Positions 20,631-29,403 are shown, counted from the first letter of the stretch. The stretch: DNA of 29,403 nucleotides from Stentor coeruleus (GCA_001970955.1 MPUH01000918.1:1-29403), one strand, 5' to 3'. Notes: generated by a model not told the origin, from the letters alone. A program made the numbers and translations.

Positions 20631-21401
20631 TTTTTAATTATTAGAGATTGAATTTTTTTTTTTTGTGTTTGGAATATATGGAAATTTTATATGCAGGAAT
20701 TGAAGGGTTGGGATGGTTTTGGATAAGAGTAAATATGGATTTACACTTAGGGTAATGGAAAAATTATATGCTGAGATAAAAGAAGTTTAGGTTTGAGTTA
20801 GGATTAGGTTTAAAATGTAGAAGAATTTTAAGGAAGTAGAAGGTAAGAGATTTTAATTATGGCTTGGAAGATGTATTTGAGGATTATGGATAGGATTATG
20901 TGGGTAACTCATGGGAAATTAGAATGATTTAAATTGTATTTTCGTTGGGAAAATAAATTATTTGTGCGATTTATAAGAAATAAGTTACAAATCTTTACAA
21001 AATCATCTGATAAAAAATAAGTTTATTACTTTATATGTAAAGTTTCATATCAAGTTTATAATTAACTTCAATATTTTATATAATATTTAAATATCATATA
21101 CCATAAAATCTTATCAAAATATCCTTAATATTTAACACCCACTACATTTTATATTTAAAACCCATATCTTTTTATCTTCACCTTTTTTAATTAATACCTC
21201 CATACAAAAATCTTTCTATCTCACAAAAAACCTTAGAAATTAAAAAATCCTTACATCATAATCTTATCAAAAATAAAAAGGGTAATTTTAAACTTTTTCT
21301 TTGGATTCAAGGCTTTCTTAAGATTGTATTTTTAAAAAATTTATGCAAAATCTAAGTATTTAGGAATTTTTTTGTATCATTTAATAATACAGTATTAAAT
21401 T
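20631..21401. other. Intergenic region with G-rich then C-rich halves
   Basis: About 770 bp. The half next to the RING-CH/FHA start (20640-20960) is G-rich on plus, so C-rich on that gene's coding strand. From about 21040 to 21290 the plus strand is C/A/T-rich with very few G, the signature of a plus-strand promoter side, directly before the RCC1 pseudogene. No intact frame or RNA gene is visible. Confidence 0.55.
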
Positions 21402-21835
21402 TATAGTCAAAATCATTATGGACAACTAGGGATATCAAGTGAAATAATAAATTTTTCAACTTTGGTTACTAGTTTTAGGATATAAAAACAGGGAGTATTG
21501 ATGATTTTATTTGAGGATTGCGTAAAAATAGAAGGGTTTAAAAGAGAAGTTATGATTTTTTGATGTCGAGCTTCTAGCCAGACCTACTTTTTTAGCTGTT
21601 GGTGATGCTTATGTGGCTATTATTGATAATTATGGAGAAGTTCATAGTATGAAAGGACTAATTACTGGAGAAAAAAGCTATTTTTTATATAAAAAGTCCT
21701 GAAATAAGGTTTAAAAAAGCTCCTCCAAGGTTTTTCCCAAGCTGTATTAAATACTTATATTATGCTGCGATAATTGATACTTAAACCTTTTTCTTATATC
21801 AAAATTGGGTTTTTCAGATTCTTATGTTTGTGTTT
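21402..21835 (+). pseudogene. Decayed RCC1-repeat protein gene
   Basis: Four segments of protein-like sequence in different frames follow each other. Segment A (21411-21482) reads NHYGQLGISSEIINFSTL and contains the RCC1 signature YGQLG; it hits a TAA at 21483. The same frame continues with GVLMILFEDCVKIEG to a TGA at 21561. Segment B (21562-21699) reads FLAVGDAYVAIIDNYGEVHS, the typical G..h..al...G.v pattern of an RCC1 blade, and ends at TGA 21700. Segment C (about 21686-21781) reads SPEIRFKKAPPRFFPSCIKY and ends at TAA 21782. Segment D reads GFSDSYVCVYKC near 21808-21843. Breaks occur at T6 and T6/A5 runs and at one true stop. RCC1 proteins are seven-bladed propellers; here only a few blades remain. 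Sequencing or assembly indels are the alternative, but the TAA in segment A argues for real decay. Confidence 0.6.
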
Positions 21836-21839
21836 ATAA

Positions 21840-22382
21840 ATGTCAGAGAATAAACTTAAAGCTATTTCCATTAGGGATTTTATATTTGAACAACCTTATA
21901 ATAGAAAAGGTCATGATCTTTATTGGAAATTTCCTCCAGGGAATACAAAAATCAACTTCCAAATGCCGAGAAAAGTTCAGAAATTAAAGACAACATTCAA
22001 AACAAAAGAAAAATATTATTTGAGTCATGGGCAATCTTTTTTAAAAGAGGATTCAAAGTTGTTTAGAAGTGAAAAGGTTATGATCAGAGTCCCACCTTTA
22101 TTTTTTCAAGGAATTAATAATTATTCCGCTTACCAGAAACCTGAGAGTTTGATATATGATTTTACGACAAATCTTGAAAGAGGATGTCCGTTGAATTCGG
22201 TGAGGAATTATAAGAGAGAAAGACCTAAGACTAGTACACCGATAAGTAGAAGAATTATTACTGAAGAGTATTTGGCTGGTAATAATAATATTCAGCTTAG
22301 AAAAGAAGAAAAAAAGACTAATGGGAAATTAGATGTTTTTATTAAAAGTCCTTTGATTGATATTCGTGATTGTGAGTATTAA
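21840..22382 (+). CDS. Basic protein of unknown function
   Basis: 180 residues ending in TAA. The frame starts MSENKLKAISIRDFIFEQPY and is strongly basic, with many Lys/Arg and several aromatic residues (for example PPLFFQGINNYSAYQKPES), and no signal peptide, membrane segment or obvious coiled coil. The composition, the use of all amino acids and a length with no 15-nt intron make it a convincing gene. It begins a few bases after the last RCC1-like segment of the upstream pseudogene, so its promoter must lie within that remnant. The protein is of the type often seen for small ciliary or cortical microtubule-associated proteins in ciliates, but I recognise no motif that shows this. Function unassigned. 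Confidence 0.65.
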   Translation: MSENKLKAISIRDFIFEQPYNRKGHDLYWKFPPGNTKINFQMPRKVQKLKTTFKTKEKYYLSHGQSFLKEDSKLFRSEKVMIRVPPLFFQGINNYSAYQKPESLIYDFTTNLERGCPLNSVRNYKRERPKTSTPISRRIITEEYLAGNNNIQLRKEEKKTNGKLDVFIKSPLIDIRDCEY

Positions 22383-23162
22383 AGTAAGATGTGTGCTAAT
22401 TTAGTATAATATATATTTTTTTTAATTTAGGTTATTAGTATTAGTTAGAAATTATCGCTTGACTATTACCCAGCCCTTGTTAATTTTTTTACATTAGTAT
22501 TAGAAATTTAGGTTATAAAATTATGATTGATATTAGAAATTTTATATGGTTATAAAGAAAAACAATTTGGTATGTTTGATATGATTATCTGGAAAGTAAA
22601 AATCCTTAATTAGATAAGATTTTCCTTATGTTAAAAAAAATGTAAAATCATTTTGAGTAGGTAAAGAAAACAATTTTGCATGCTTAGATGATAAAATCAG
22701 ATAGAGATTGTTGATAGAATAATTGTATGGAAAAAATATTTTATTAAAGTGATAAGGATTGTATAAGCATTAGGATCATAATAAGTTTTTAGTTAGTTTA
22801 TCAATATAAAATTGTAAGATTAAGTTTTTTTCACAAATTAGGTTGAGAAAGTTTATATTATATTGATAAAAATAATTTGATTTACATAAATGATTTGTTG
22901 AATTTTGCTATGATTTTACATAAGAAACAACTTTTTTATTGGAGAAAATAGGTGTAATTTTCTTGACAAAAATATTTATCGTAAACATAAGCAATCTTAT
23001 TATAAACAATCATTTAACCTTATCAAAAACCCTATCACCACATAAAAACGTAATACCTAAACTTTTTCTAACAATCCTCAATCTTTCCACCCTGCAAAAA
23101 ATTATACCTTCAACCAAATACCTCATAAGAAATTCTAATAAAAAGCCAAAAGTCTAAAAAAA
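22383..23162. other. Non-coding interval before the 565-aa gene
   Basis: About 780 bp. AT-rich without a usable frame until about 22980. From 22980 to 23160 the plus strand is C/A/T-rich with few G, the 5'-flank signature of the next gene. A frame of 72 codons at 22939-23157 has no ATG at its start and reflects this composition only. Confidence 0.6.
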
Positions 23163-24860
23163 ATGTTAAAAAAATACAACAGCAATTCTTTACCTCTCTT
23201 ACCTGATCAGCATCCTTTATCATCCAAAAACCTAACAAAAATCAGTGCTGACTCAGTATCTCAGAATGAAAAATACTTAAAAACCTTTGAGCAGATATCT
23301 AAAATTTCAAACCCTAGTAGCCAAAGTCATTTACGTAAATTCAGTATGATAGACCTAAATCAATCTTCTAATGTTAGAGACAAATTAGATGGTCTTATTG
23401 AAAACCTTGATGTTGTAGCTACAGAAACACGTTTTTTAAATGAAAAAGTGACTTTATTAGAAAAAAATCCTGTTAAAGGATACATCGAACCTTGTAAATA
23501 TCAATATTTTGATATAAATGTTAAGGATTGTATTAGTCCTTTAAGAATATTGGTAAAAGCTAAAAGGGGAAAAATACAAGTTTTTGTGTCGTTTAAGAAC
23601 CCTTGGCCTAGTAAATTGTCATTTGACAGGGTTTATGAGTCGGATTTAGTTGAAGTCCCAGGAAAGTCCTCGATTTTTTCTGAAAATAAATGCTATGTTA
23701 GTGTTTTTGCCCTAAATGGAGCTAGTGTGACAATTACTTACTTTTTTAATTTGGATTTTTTGGATAATAACGCACAGGCTAGGAAAAGAAATAGCTCAAT
23801 TACTTCACAAAAGTTCATAAAACTCAAACCAGAAAATGACCAAAAATATCGTACCCAACTAGAAGCTCGTGTCAAAATCATCCTAGAAAAACGCAAAACC
23901 CTAGAAAAACTCAACCTCACAACAAAAACCAACTACCTCGAGCTCAACAAAACCAAACTCAAGCCAAACAACGACACTTCCATCGACAACAAAAAGCAAA
24001 TCTCCATAAAAAATCTTGAAAAAATCAAAACCAAAAAAACCTTAATCCAAGAACAAAAGTCAGAAAACCTAAAAATGATGATGATAAGAAAAGAAATCCG
24101 AATCATCGCCGAGAAAAAAGCTTTAGAAATCAAAGGCATAATATCAAGAAAAAAATTTTTCGAAAAAAATTGGCTTATTCTCAACTATTTTTGCACAATA
24201 TTCCTAAACTGGAGAAAAGACTATTTACTCAAAAGAAGTAACAAACTTTATAAAATTTTATCAAACATGCAAGCTTTTAAAATCCAAAAAAACTACAAAT
24301 TCAAATTCAACTCAGGATTTACATTGAAATATCGATTATTAGACATGGGTAAAAATTTACTTAAAATAATGTGGCAACAATCAAGTAAATATTGGAAAGA
24401 CAAATATAAAATTCAATTATTGGATGTTATAAAACAAAACGCGAATAATAAAAACATATCAAAAATGTTTATGAATTTTTACTCAGGGACGATTTTTATA
24501 CAGTTTACATGGAGACGATATTGGTCTAAAACTGCTGAGAGGATAAGAGTTTTACTTGATATGTGGACTAAAGCAGTTGATGATATTATAAATCAAATGG
24601 CTGGGGGGAAGCTTAGAAGGAAAAAGAAAAATTTGTTAGTTGAAAAACTTATGGGGATATCTTTTGATGCTAAGGTTAAAGCTATAAAGACTCATTTGGC
24701 TGAATGTAAAAAAGAGTTCCTTAGAAAAGTTTCTTCAGTAAAATATTCAAAGTTTCATTATTTGATGGATGAGGAAAATATGAAGAATTTGGTTATGAAG
24801 ACTGCTAAGGATTTGGCGAGGAGTAATACGATTATATCGAAGACTTTGAAAAATAAATGA
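23163..24860 (+). CDS. Lysine-rich helical protein with central beta region, unknown
   Basis: 565 residues ending in TGA. Residues 1-65 are Ser/Asn-rich and unstructured. A short helix (70-105) precedes a region (about 106-200) with alternating hydrophobic residues, aromatic residues and prolines (EPCKYQYFDINVKDC, PLRILVKAKRGKIQVFVSF, YVSVFALNGASVTITYFFN) that looks like a small beta-sandwich. From about 215 to 330 it is Lys/Glu-rich coiled coil. The C-terminal half (330-565) is helical with many Trp and aromatic residues (FLNWRKDYLL, IMWQQSSKYWKDK, FIQFTWRRYWSKTAERIRVL), including IQ-like basic helices that could bind calmodulin. I recognise no family; a cytoskeletal or ciliary role is possible but unproven. 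Part of 23800-24180 is strikingly C/A-rich with GAC/AAA/CTC codons, unlike its two ends. Confidence 0.78.
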   Translation: MLKKYNSNSLPLLPDQHPLSSKNLTKISADSVSQNEKYLKTFEQISKISNPSSQSHLRKFSMIDLNQSSNVRDKLDGLIENLDVVATETRFLNEKVTLLEKNPVKGYIEPCKYQYFDINVKDCISPLRILVKAKRGKIQVFVSFKNPWPSKLSFDRVYESDLVEVPGKSSIFSENKCYVSVFALNGASVTITYFFNLDFLDNNAQARKRNSSITSQKFIKLKPENDQKYRTQLEARVKIILEKRKTLEKLNLTTKTNYLELNKTKLKPNNDTSIDNKKQISIKNLEKIKTKKTLIQEQKSENLKMMMIRKEIRIIAEKKALEIKGIISRKKFFEKNWLILNYFCTIFLNWRKDYLLKRSNKLYKILSNMQAFKIQKNYKFKFNSGFTLKYRLLDMGKNLLKIMWQQSSKYWKDKYKIQLLDVIKQNANNKNISKMFMNFYSGTIFIQFTWRRYWSKTAERIRVLLDMWTKAVDDIINQMAGGKLRRKKKNLLVEKLMGISFDAKVKAIKTHLAECKKEFLRKVSSVKYSKFHYLMDEENMKNLVMKTAKDLARSNTIISKTLKNK

Positions 24861-25259
24861 TCATAAGTTGCTGATAAAGCGTTTGGGTAAAGTTTTTGAA
24901 GGAGATTTTTAGGTTTTTTGGTTTAAAAAAGATTTTTTTTTGGTTGGTTTATATTTTATTGGGGTTTTTTTGTAATAGATTTATAAGTTTGGTTATGATT
25001 TTTAGTTGTTGTTTTAATTAATTGGGTTTGTTGATTTTTGTTTTTTTTATTATGGAGGTAAGGAGAATGAATATTTTTGTAATTTTTTTTAAGATTGTGT
25101 TAAGTTATAATTTTCAGACACTTTTATAGTGATTTTGTGTATGCATTTTTATTTTCAATAATCTCTGAAATAATGCAAAGTTGGGAATCAGGGTGTATTT
25201 TATATAATCTTCTGATTTTATCTGTAAAATTAATAACTTACAATAATTCTGAGCAAAAA
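24861..25259. other. Intergenic, G/T-rich 3' flank
   Basis: About 400 bp between two plus-strand genes. 24861-25060 is G/T-rich with very few C, the usual 3' flank of a plus-strand gene. The last ~120 nt before the kinase start is open in frame upstream (from 25137) but reads [15 protein letters not shown] and so on with no kinase similarity, so it is taken as 5' UTR. Confidence 0.6.
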
Positions 25260-26465
25260 ATGAACAAATACGAGATCTTAAATCTAATTGGTGAAGGTAA
25301 TTCAAACTTAGGGGCTTATGGAATCGTGATGAAAGCCAAAAATCGTGAATCAGGAGAAATTGTGGCAATAAAAAAGTTCAAAGAATCCGAAGACGACGAA
25401 TCCGCACGTAAAACAATCCTACGAGAAGTGAAAATTTTGAAAATGCTGAAACACGAGAACATAGTCCAGCTTCGTGAAGCCTTTCGAAGAAAAGGAAAAC
25501 TTTACTTGGTTTTTGAGTACGTGGACAAGAATTTACTAGAAATAATTGAAGAAAACCAGAACGGCATTGAGGTGATATTTAAATAGCCTGAAAAAATCAA
25601 ATGGTACATATACCAATTGTGTAAAGCGATAAATTTTTGTCATATGCAAAATGTGATACACAGAGACATAAAGCCAGAAAACCTTCTAATATCATTAACT
25701 GGTAGTTTGCGGCTATGCGATTTCGGTTTTGCCAGACTTTTTAGTAATAAAGATCCAATGACTGATTATGTAGCAACACGTTGGTATAGAGCTCCTGAAC
25801 TTTTGGTTGGATTTCCTTATGATTTATCAGTTGATATGTGGGCTATAGGGTGTATGATGGCTGAACTTATAGATGGCCAACCTCTTTTTCCTGGAGAAAG
25901 TGATATTGACCAGATTTACTGTATACAAAAATGCTTAGGGGCGTTAATCCCTCAACATCAAGAAGCCTTTCAGAGGAACCAGCATTTTTCCGGCCTTAAA
26001 CTCCCGAAAATCCAAAAACTTGAAAGCATTGAGAAAAGGTATCAAGGGAAAATCGACAGAAATGCTATTGAGTTTATTGAAAAACTCATACAAATGGACC
26101 CTAGCAAACGACTTACAGCAAGTCAGGCACTTCAGCAAAGTTATTTTAATGATGTGGTTATAGATAAAAGACCTCAAACTTCTTTAAGTATTGAAAGAGG
26201 AAGATCTGCATTCTCTTCTAATTATTATAGGCCAAAAATTAGCCTTCCTGCAAACCCAAGTCCAAATAACACCCAACAAAAAAAGTCTCAAAAAAATTAC
26301 TTGAGTATTCCTCCTGATAAAAAAAGATTCGTTGTTAAAGAGTATGGAAAAGTATATAAAAAACATTTAACGCATGTTGGAGAAAGACATGAAGTTAAAG
26401 GAAATAACCCAGCTTTTAGAATTACGTCAAATGATTTGCATAGAAGAAAAATTGATGGGGTATAA
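25260..26465 (+). CDS. CDKL: CDKL5-like Ser/Thr protein kinase
   Basis: Three exons (25260-25296, 25312-25571, 25587-26465) give 391 residues. The kinase domain spans about 4-290. Visible motifs: glycine loop GEGAYGIV (11-18), Lys33 in VAIKK, Glu51 of helix C in [18 protein letters not shown] with catalytic Asp126, DFGFARLF with Asp144, the TDY activation motif at 158-160 and [12 protein letters not shown]. The [18 protein letters not shown] and [20 protein letters not shown] segments match CDKL5/CDKL1 closely, so this is a cyclin-dependent-kinase-like kinase. CDKL kinases in algae, Tetrahymena and animals restrain or tune cilium length, so a ciliary role is likely but inferred. TDY replaces the usual TEY, still phosphorylatable on Thr and Tyr. 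A Ser/Lys/Asn-rich tail (290-391) has no domain. The start is the Met just before [11 protein letters not shown], not the upstream in-frame one at 25137. Confidence 0.94.
25297..25311 (+). other. 15-nt intron 1 of CDKL kinase
   Basis: GTAATTCAAACTTAG, with A at position 10. It interrupts the glycine loop codon: removal gives GEGAYG, retention gives [11 protein letters not shown] with no stop codon. It is the only intron in the window that stays open when retained. Confidence 0.92.
25572..25586 (+). other. 15-nt intron 2 of CDKL kinase
   Basis: GTGATATTTAAATAG, with A at position 10 and an unusual GTGAT start. It ends with an in-frame TAG. Removal joins QNGIE to [11 protein letters not shown], matching the CDKL family exactly. 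Confidence 0.94.
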
Positions 26466-27579
26466 ATGTGCGAGGATAGAAGAGATCGCATTAATAATAT
26501 TGTTTAATGTTTTCGAGTTTGTTGTAAGTTTAAAGTTTGTGGTATGAGTATTTTGTTATAATGTTGTGGAATATCTTTCTATTAAGTATCCATCATAATT
26601 GTTGTATATTTTCATTTAATGTATCAAGAGCTTAGACAAAGAAAAGTTTGCTTTAACTTTAATAGTTTAAACTAAAATCTTGGATTTTGATAATATTGTC
26701 TTTAACTTATCCAAATAAATTTTTGGTTTTGATTCTTTTGTTATTAAGAACAATTCTATATAACTTTATTCATATTATATAATATGGATATTTTTTCTAG
26801 TATAAGTTTTGTTTTATATCAAAGTATCTACAATCATAATCGTATTCTAAAATCAAGGGAGTATAAAATAGTTTATTAAATTTAGAAAGTAGTTCTAAAA
26901 GCTTTAATATTCCAAGTTAAAGTTTTAAACATAGTATTTTGTTGATTGGTTATTCTTTTCAACTTTAAAAAATTCCTATGTTTTTTTTTTGTGATGGAAA
27001 AAAAATTATTATAAAGCATTATATAGAAATATTTAGTAAAATGTAATAAGGGCTTATAGGATTTTGAGGTTTTAAAGGAAATCTATTGTTATATTTTAAA
27101 GAAAAATTCTGTATCGATGCTGATTTTAAAATATAAAATTTTTCTTCATTTACTGAAATTTTTGAACTCTTGAGCTAACTTTTTTCGACTTTTGTTATGT
27201 TTTTAACTTTTTTTTATAGTGATTCCCATTTGAGACGTTTCTTTAACACATCCCATTTTAGTTTATATAAATATAAGAGAATTAAATATGAGATGAGCGT
27301 AGATAGGAATAAAATTTTAAGGTAAGTAAAAGGATGATATAGAATACCAGAAAAGTATGGGTATTAGATAAAAATTTATTGAAACACCATAAAATAGAAA
27401 TGAATAGTATATATATCGAAAAAATGATAAAATCCACATTTTAGTATTTAGGATACGATTTTTGCTAGCGAATATTTTCCAAGATACAAGCTGTAGAAAA
27501 TAAGTAATTAAAACTAACAGCAAACTTAAGTGTATACAATAAAGAAATTATATATATAAATACTTGCTTTGTTTCTGGT
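26466..27579. other. Non-coding interval
   Basis: About 1.1 kb between convergent genes (kinase on plus, small acylated protein on minus). AT-rich throughout with long T and A runs. Short frames here have no protein-like composition. No repeat, tRNA or skew block stands out. Confidence 0.6.
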
Positions 27580-27780
27580 TTATTTACAAATAGAGCTAAT
27601 ATTCATCCTTCTCATAAACAAAGAACTGTTTTGCATATTCAAAGTTGGGGCTTTTAAAAGTTTCTTCTTATTAATCTCGCTTCTATCTAAATTCTGAGCA
27701 TCTATTCTTACTGTAGAATGTGTTTCTACCCACTGAACAGATACATTGTTTTTAGTCTTTTTTGATAAGCAGCTACCCAT
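27580..27780 (-). CDS. Small MGSC-type lipid-anchored peptide, unknown
   Basis: 66 residues ending in TAA. The N-terminus is MGSCLSKKTKNNV: Gly2 and a following Ser/Lys context fit N-myristoylation, and Cys4 fits palmitoylation, the usual dual-acylation signal for the plasma or ciliary membrane. The rest is basic and polar, with Lys-rich stretches (INKKKLLKAP) and no further domain. Coding status is supported mainly by the textbook acylation motif at the very start and by the balanced composition; a chance frame is the alternative because it is short. It stands alone between two non-coding intervals. Confidence 0.5.
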   Translation of the reverse strand: MGSCLSKKTKNNVSVQWVETHSTVRIDAQNLDRSEINKKKLLKAPTLNMQNSSLFMRRMNISSICK

Positions 27781-29289
27781 AATTATAAATCCCTAATTTT
27801 TATTGGGTATTTTATACTGATATTTTTACTATTAAAATTTTTTTTTATTAGATTAAGCTGATTTGTGTTGTAAAAAATAAAATTAGGCTTTAGGATAAGT
27901 GTTTTTTATAGAATAAAATGTTTTTAGATGTATTGTATAGAATTTTATTTATGATATGCTAACTTAGGTATGATTTAGGTATAAGAAATAAATAATATTA
28001 TTTGAAATAGAAAGATTTTTGAGATATAGGATGAGAAATTTTTGTGATTGATTTATTTTATTTATATATATCAGAGGATAAATGCGGGGAAAAAAATTCA
28101 GAGGTTTGATAGAAATACAATTAGTTTGTTGTTGGAAGTTCTAGGATTAGTGATATTTATTGACTTGGGAGATTATAAAAGGATGATTTTGGGGATTATG
28201 TGGGAAAGTTTAGGGAGTAGAAAAGGTTTATGTTGAAATAAGGGCAAAAAAAGCTCAGCTTTTAGGATAAAAGGTTTATGTATTATGATGATATGAGCAT
28301 TTTTATTGTTTTTTATATACAATTTTTGTGTTGATTTAAATGAATAAGGTTTTTTATATGAAGTTGATTAAATCTTGAATATAAATTATTTTAAAATCAA
28401 GTCTTGTTTATATAAGATATTTTTTTATGAGTTGTATTTTTAGTTTCAGTATTTTTTCAATATCTAAATACATATTTGAACTTGTATTTGATGCTATATA
28501 ATTTTAATTGAGAAGATAAGTTTTTAGATAAATTTACAAAAGTCAATAGATAAGAAAAGATAGTTATGAGTATTGTTATATCAAAACATAAGTTTATATA
28601 GTAACCAACATAACTTTGAAGGTAAAATTATGTATTATTTGAATCCACATAGTTTAAAAAAATAGTGAAAATATTTATTTATTAGAGATTATGATTTTAA
28701 TACTATGGTTTTTAAGTGGAATAGCAAATTTGGAAATTTTATACAGGCTTTGATTTTTATATAATCTTTGATGAATTATGAAAATAGAGAAAATTGTATT
28801 ATTGCGCACAATGAAACAAAAAATTTTTTATTAGTTTATAATAATATGTAATATAGATCACAATGAAACAAAAAATTTTTTATTAGTTTATAATAATATG
28901 TAATATAGATACATATAATTATCTAATCATTTTATTGTTGAAAGAATTTAAGAGTAACTTCGTTATTATGTTAAATAATTTACAAACAACATAATAAAAT
29001 ATTTGAACACAACACAATCAATTAGAAAACTTGAAAAAGTATAGTTAATTCAAAATACAATTGTGGAAGAAAATTTTCTAATCTAATTTAAGGTTTAAGG
29101 AAAAATGAATTAAACAAAGAATTCATGAAGGGATTTTAATGTATTTTTGATATTTCATGTAATAAATATTTTTTTACTTAAAATGTTTTTAAACAATAAA
29201 GTATGTTTATTCTTGATTCTGCGAATATAAGTATTTATTTTAAGATTATATTTAATATAATGCAAATGATAAAAAGGATAATAATAAAT
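27781..29289. other. 1.5-kb non-coding interval
   Basis: AT-rich interval between the 5' ends of the small minus-strand gene and the TPR gene at the right edge. It has a perfect 52-bp tandem duplication at 28807-28910. A 62-codon frame around 28048-28236 starts with TTG and has no recognisable composition. No C-rich 5'-flank block precedes the TPR gene, an exception to the skew pattern. Confidence 0.55.
28807..28910. repeat. Perfect 52-bp tandem duplication
   Basis: Units 28807-28858 and 28859-28910 are identical (starting CACAATGAAACAAAAAATT and ending ATATAGAT). There is no N between them, so unlike the 3368-3606 repeat this is not an obvious scaffold join, although an assembly loop in AT-rich DNA is possible. 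Confidence 0.9.
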
Positions 29290-29403
29290 ATGGAGTCGAT
29301 TGAAAAAGTAACTGTAGAATTAAAGTCACTTCAAAGTAAAGGGGACATAGAATTCAATAGCAAAAACTATCAAGAAGCTCTAAAATACTATCGCCAAGCA
29401 TAC
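29290..29403 (+). CDS. TPR-repeat protein, N-terminus only
   Basis: Exactly 38 codons from an ATG to the window edge, with no stop. Reading starts MESIEKVTVELKSLQSKGD and continues with FNSKNYQEALKYYRQAY, which is the first helix pair of a tetratricopeptide repeat: the small residue, NYQEAL and YYRQAY positions fit the TPR consensus (LK..G...F....Y..A...Y..A). Such an N-terminal TPR is typical of co-chaperones of Hsp70/Hsp90 (Sti1/Hop, TTC-type, SGT) but also of dynein assembly and other proteins. Not enough remains to choose. No intron is seen in the visible part. Confidence 0.75.
   Translation, partial: MESIEKVTVELKSLQSKGDIEFNSKNYQEALKYYRQAY

Noticed and set aside
21805..21987. 60-codon plus-strand frame overlapping the 180-aa gene
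   Set aside because: Its start belongs to the last RCC1-like remnant and the rest is an out-of-frame reading of the 180-aa gene.
22939..23157. 72-codon frame before the 565-aa gene
   Set aside because: Begins with TTG and reflects the C/A/T-rich 5' flank only.
24675..24689. 15-nt string GTTAAAGCTATAAAG in the 565-aa gene, with A at position 10
   Set aside because: It starts GTTA and ends AAG, unlike the other seven, and the frame is open; without a homologue it cannot be decided, so it is left as coding.
25137..25259. Longer N-terminus for the CDKL kinase from the upstream in-frame ATG
   Set aside because: The extra 41 residues have no kinase similarity, and CDKL proteins begin a few residues before the [10 protein letters not shown] motif.
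27317..27523. 68-codon minus-strand hydrophobic frame
   Set aside because: Phe/Tyr/Ile-rich composition expected from AT-rich DNA; no start context, motif or neighbour support.
28048..28236. 62-codon plus-strand frame
   Set aside because: Starts with TTG in AT-rich DNA and has no recognisable motif.
1..29403. tRNA, rRNA, CRISPR array, transposon or IES-type element
   Set aside because: I looked for B-box strings (GGTTCGAAT or its complement), regular spaced repeats, transposase motifs and terminal inverted repeats; none was found by eye.

Overview
The window looks like macronuclear DNA of a heterotrich ciliate, most probably Stentor or a close relative. Three things point there. First, the DNA is very AT-rich with compact genes. 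Second, TAA, TAG and TGA all end genes in positions supported by homology, so the code is standard; this argues against Tetrahymena/Paramecium codes and against a code reading TGA as Trp. Third, seven introns can be deduced, every one exactly 15 nt with GT...AG ends and an A at position 10. Species assignment is inference; no rRNA or tRNA was found.

Layout from left to right: a small secreted protein (+, 244-672); a divergent pair 46 bp apart, made of a short MAN1/Src1-luminal-domain-like membrane protein (-) and an ABHD17-like alpha/beta hydrolase (+); a long gene-poor stretch with a 119-bp duplication around a single N (3368-3606); a three-finger zinc-finger gene (+, one intron); an HDDC2-type HD-domain nucleotidase (-) 72 bp after a SIN3 corepressor (-, one intron); a SAPS-family PP6 regulatory subunit (-, two introns); an 851-aa coiled-coil protein (-); a 2.4-kb gene-free divergent region; a 96-aa two-EF-hand protein (+); a RING-CH plus FHA protein (-, one intron); a decayed RCC1-repeat gene (+, pseudogene); a 180-aa basic unknown (+); a 565-aa unknown (+); a CDKL5-like protein kinase (+, two introns); a small MGSC-starting, probably lipid-anchored peptide (-); a 52-bp tandem duplication; and the first 38 codons of a TPR protein running off the right edge.

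The genes do not form a pathway. They are a mix of housekeeping/nuclear functions (SIN3, PP6 regulator, HD nucleotidase), signalling (CDKL kinase, FHA/RING-CH, EF-hand, hydrolase) and ciliate-specific unknowns. No mobile element, CRISPR array, tRNA, rRNA or bacterial-style operon was recognised.

The most notable genome-scale pattern is strand asymmetry tied to transcription. Most 5' flanks are C/A-rich and almost G-free on the coding strand (18183-18430 holds no G at all), and most 3' flanks are G/T-rich and almost C-free (3087-3211 holds no C). The pattern mirrors for minus-strand genes and also marks the start of the RCC1 pseudogene. The second notable pattern is the uniform 15-nt intron set, including one in the kinase glycine loop that can be retained without creating a stop.
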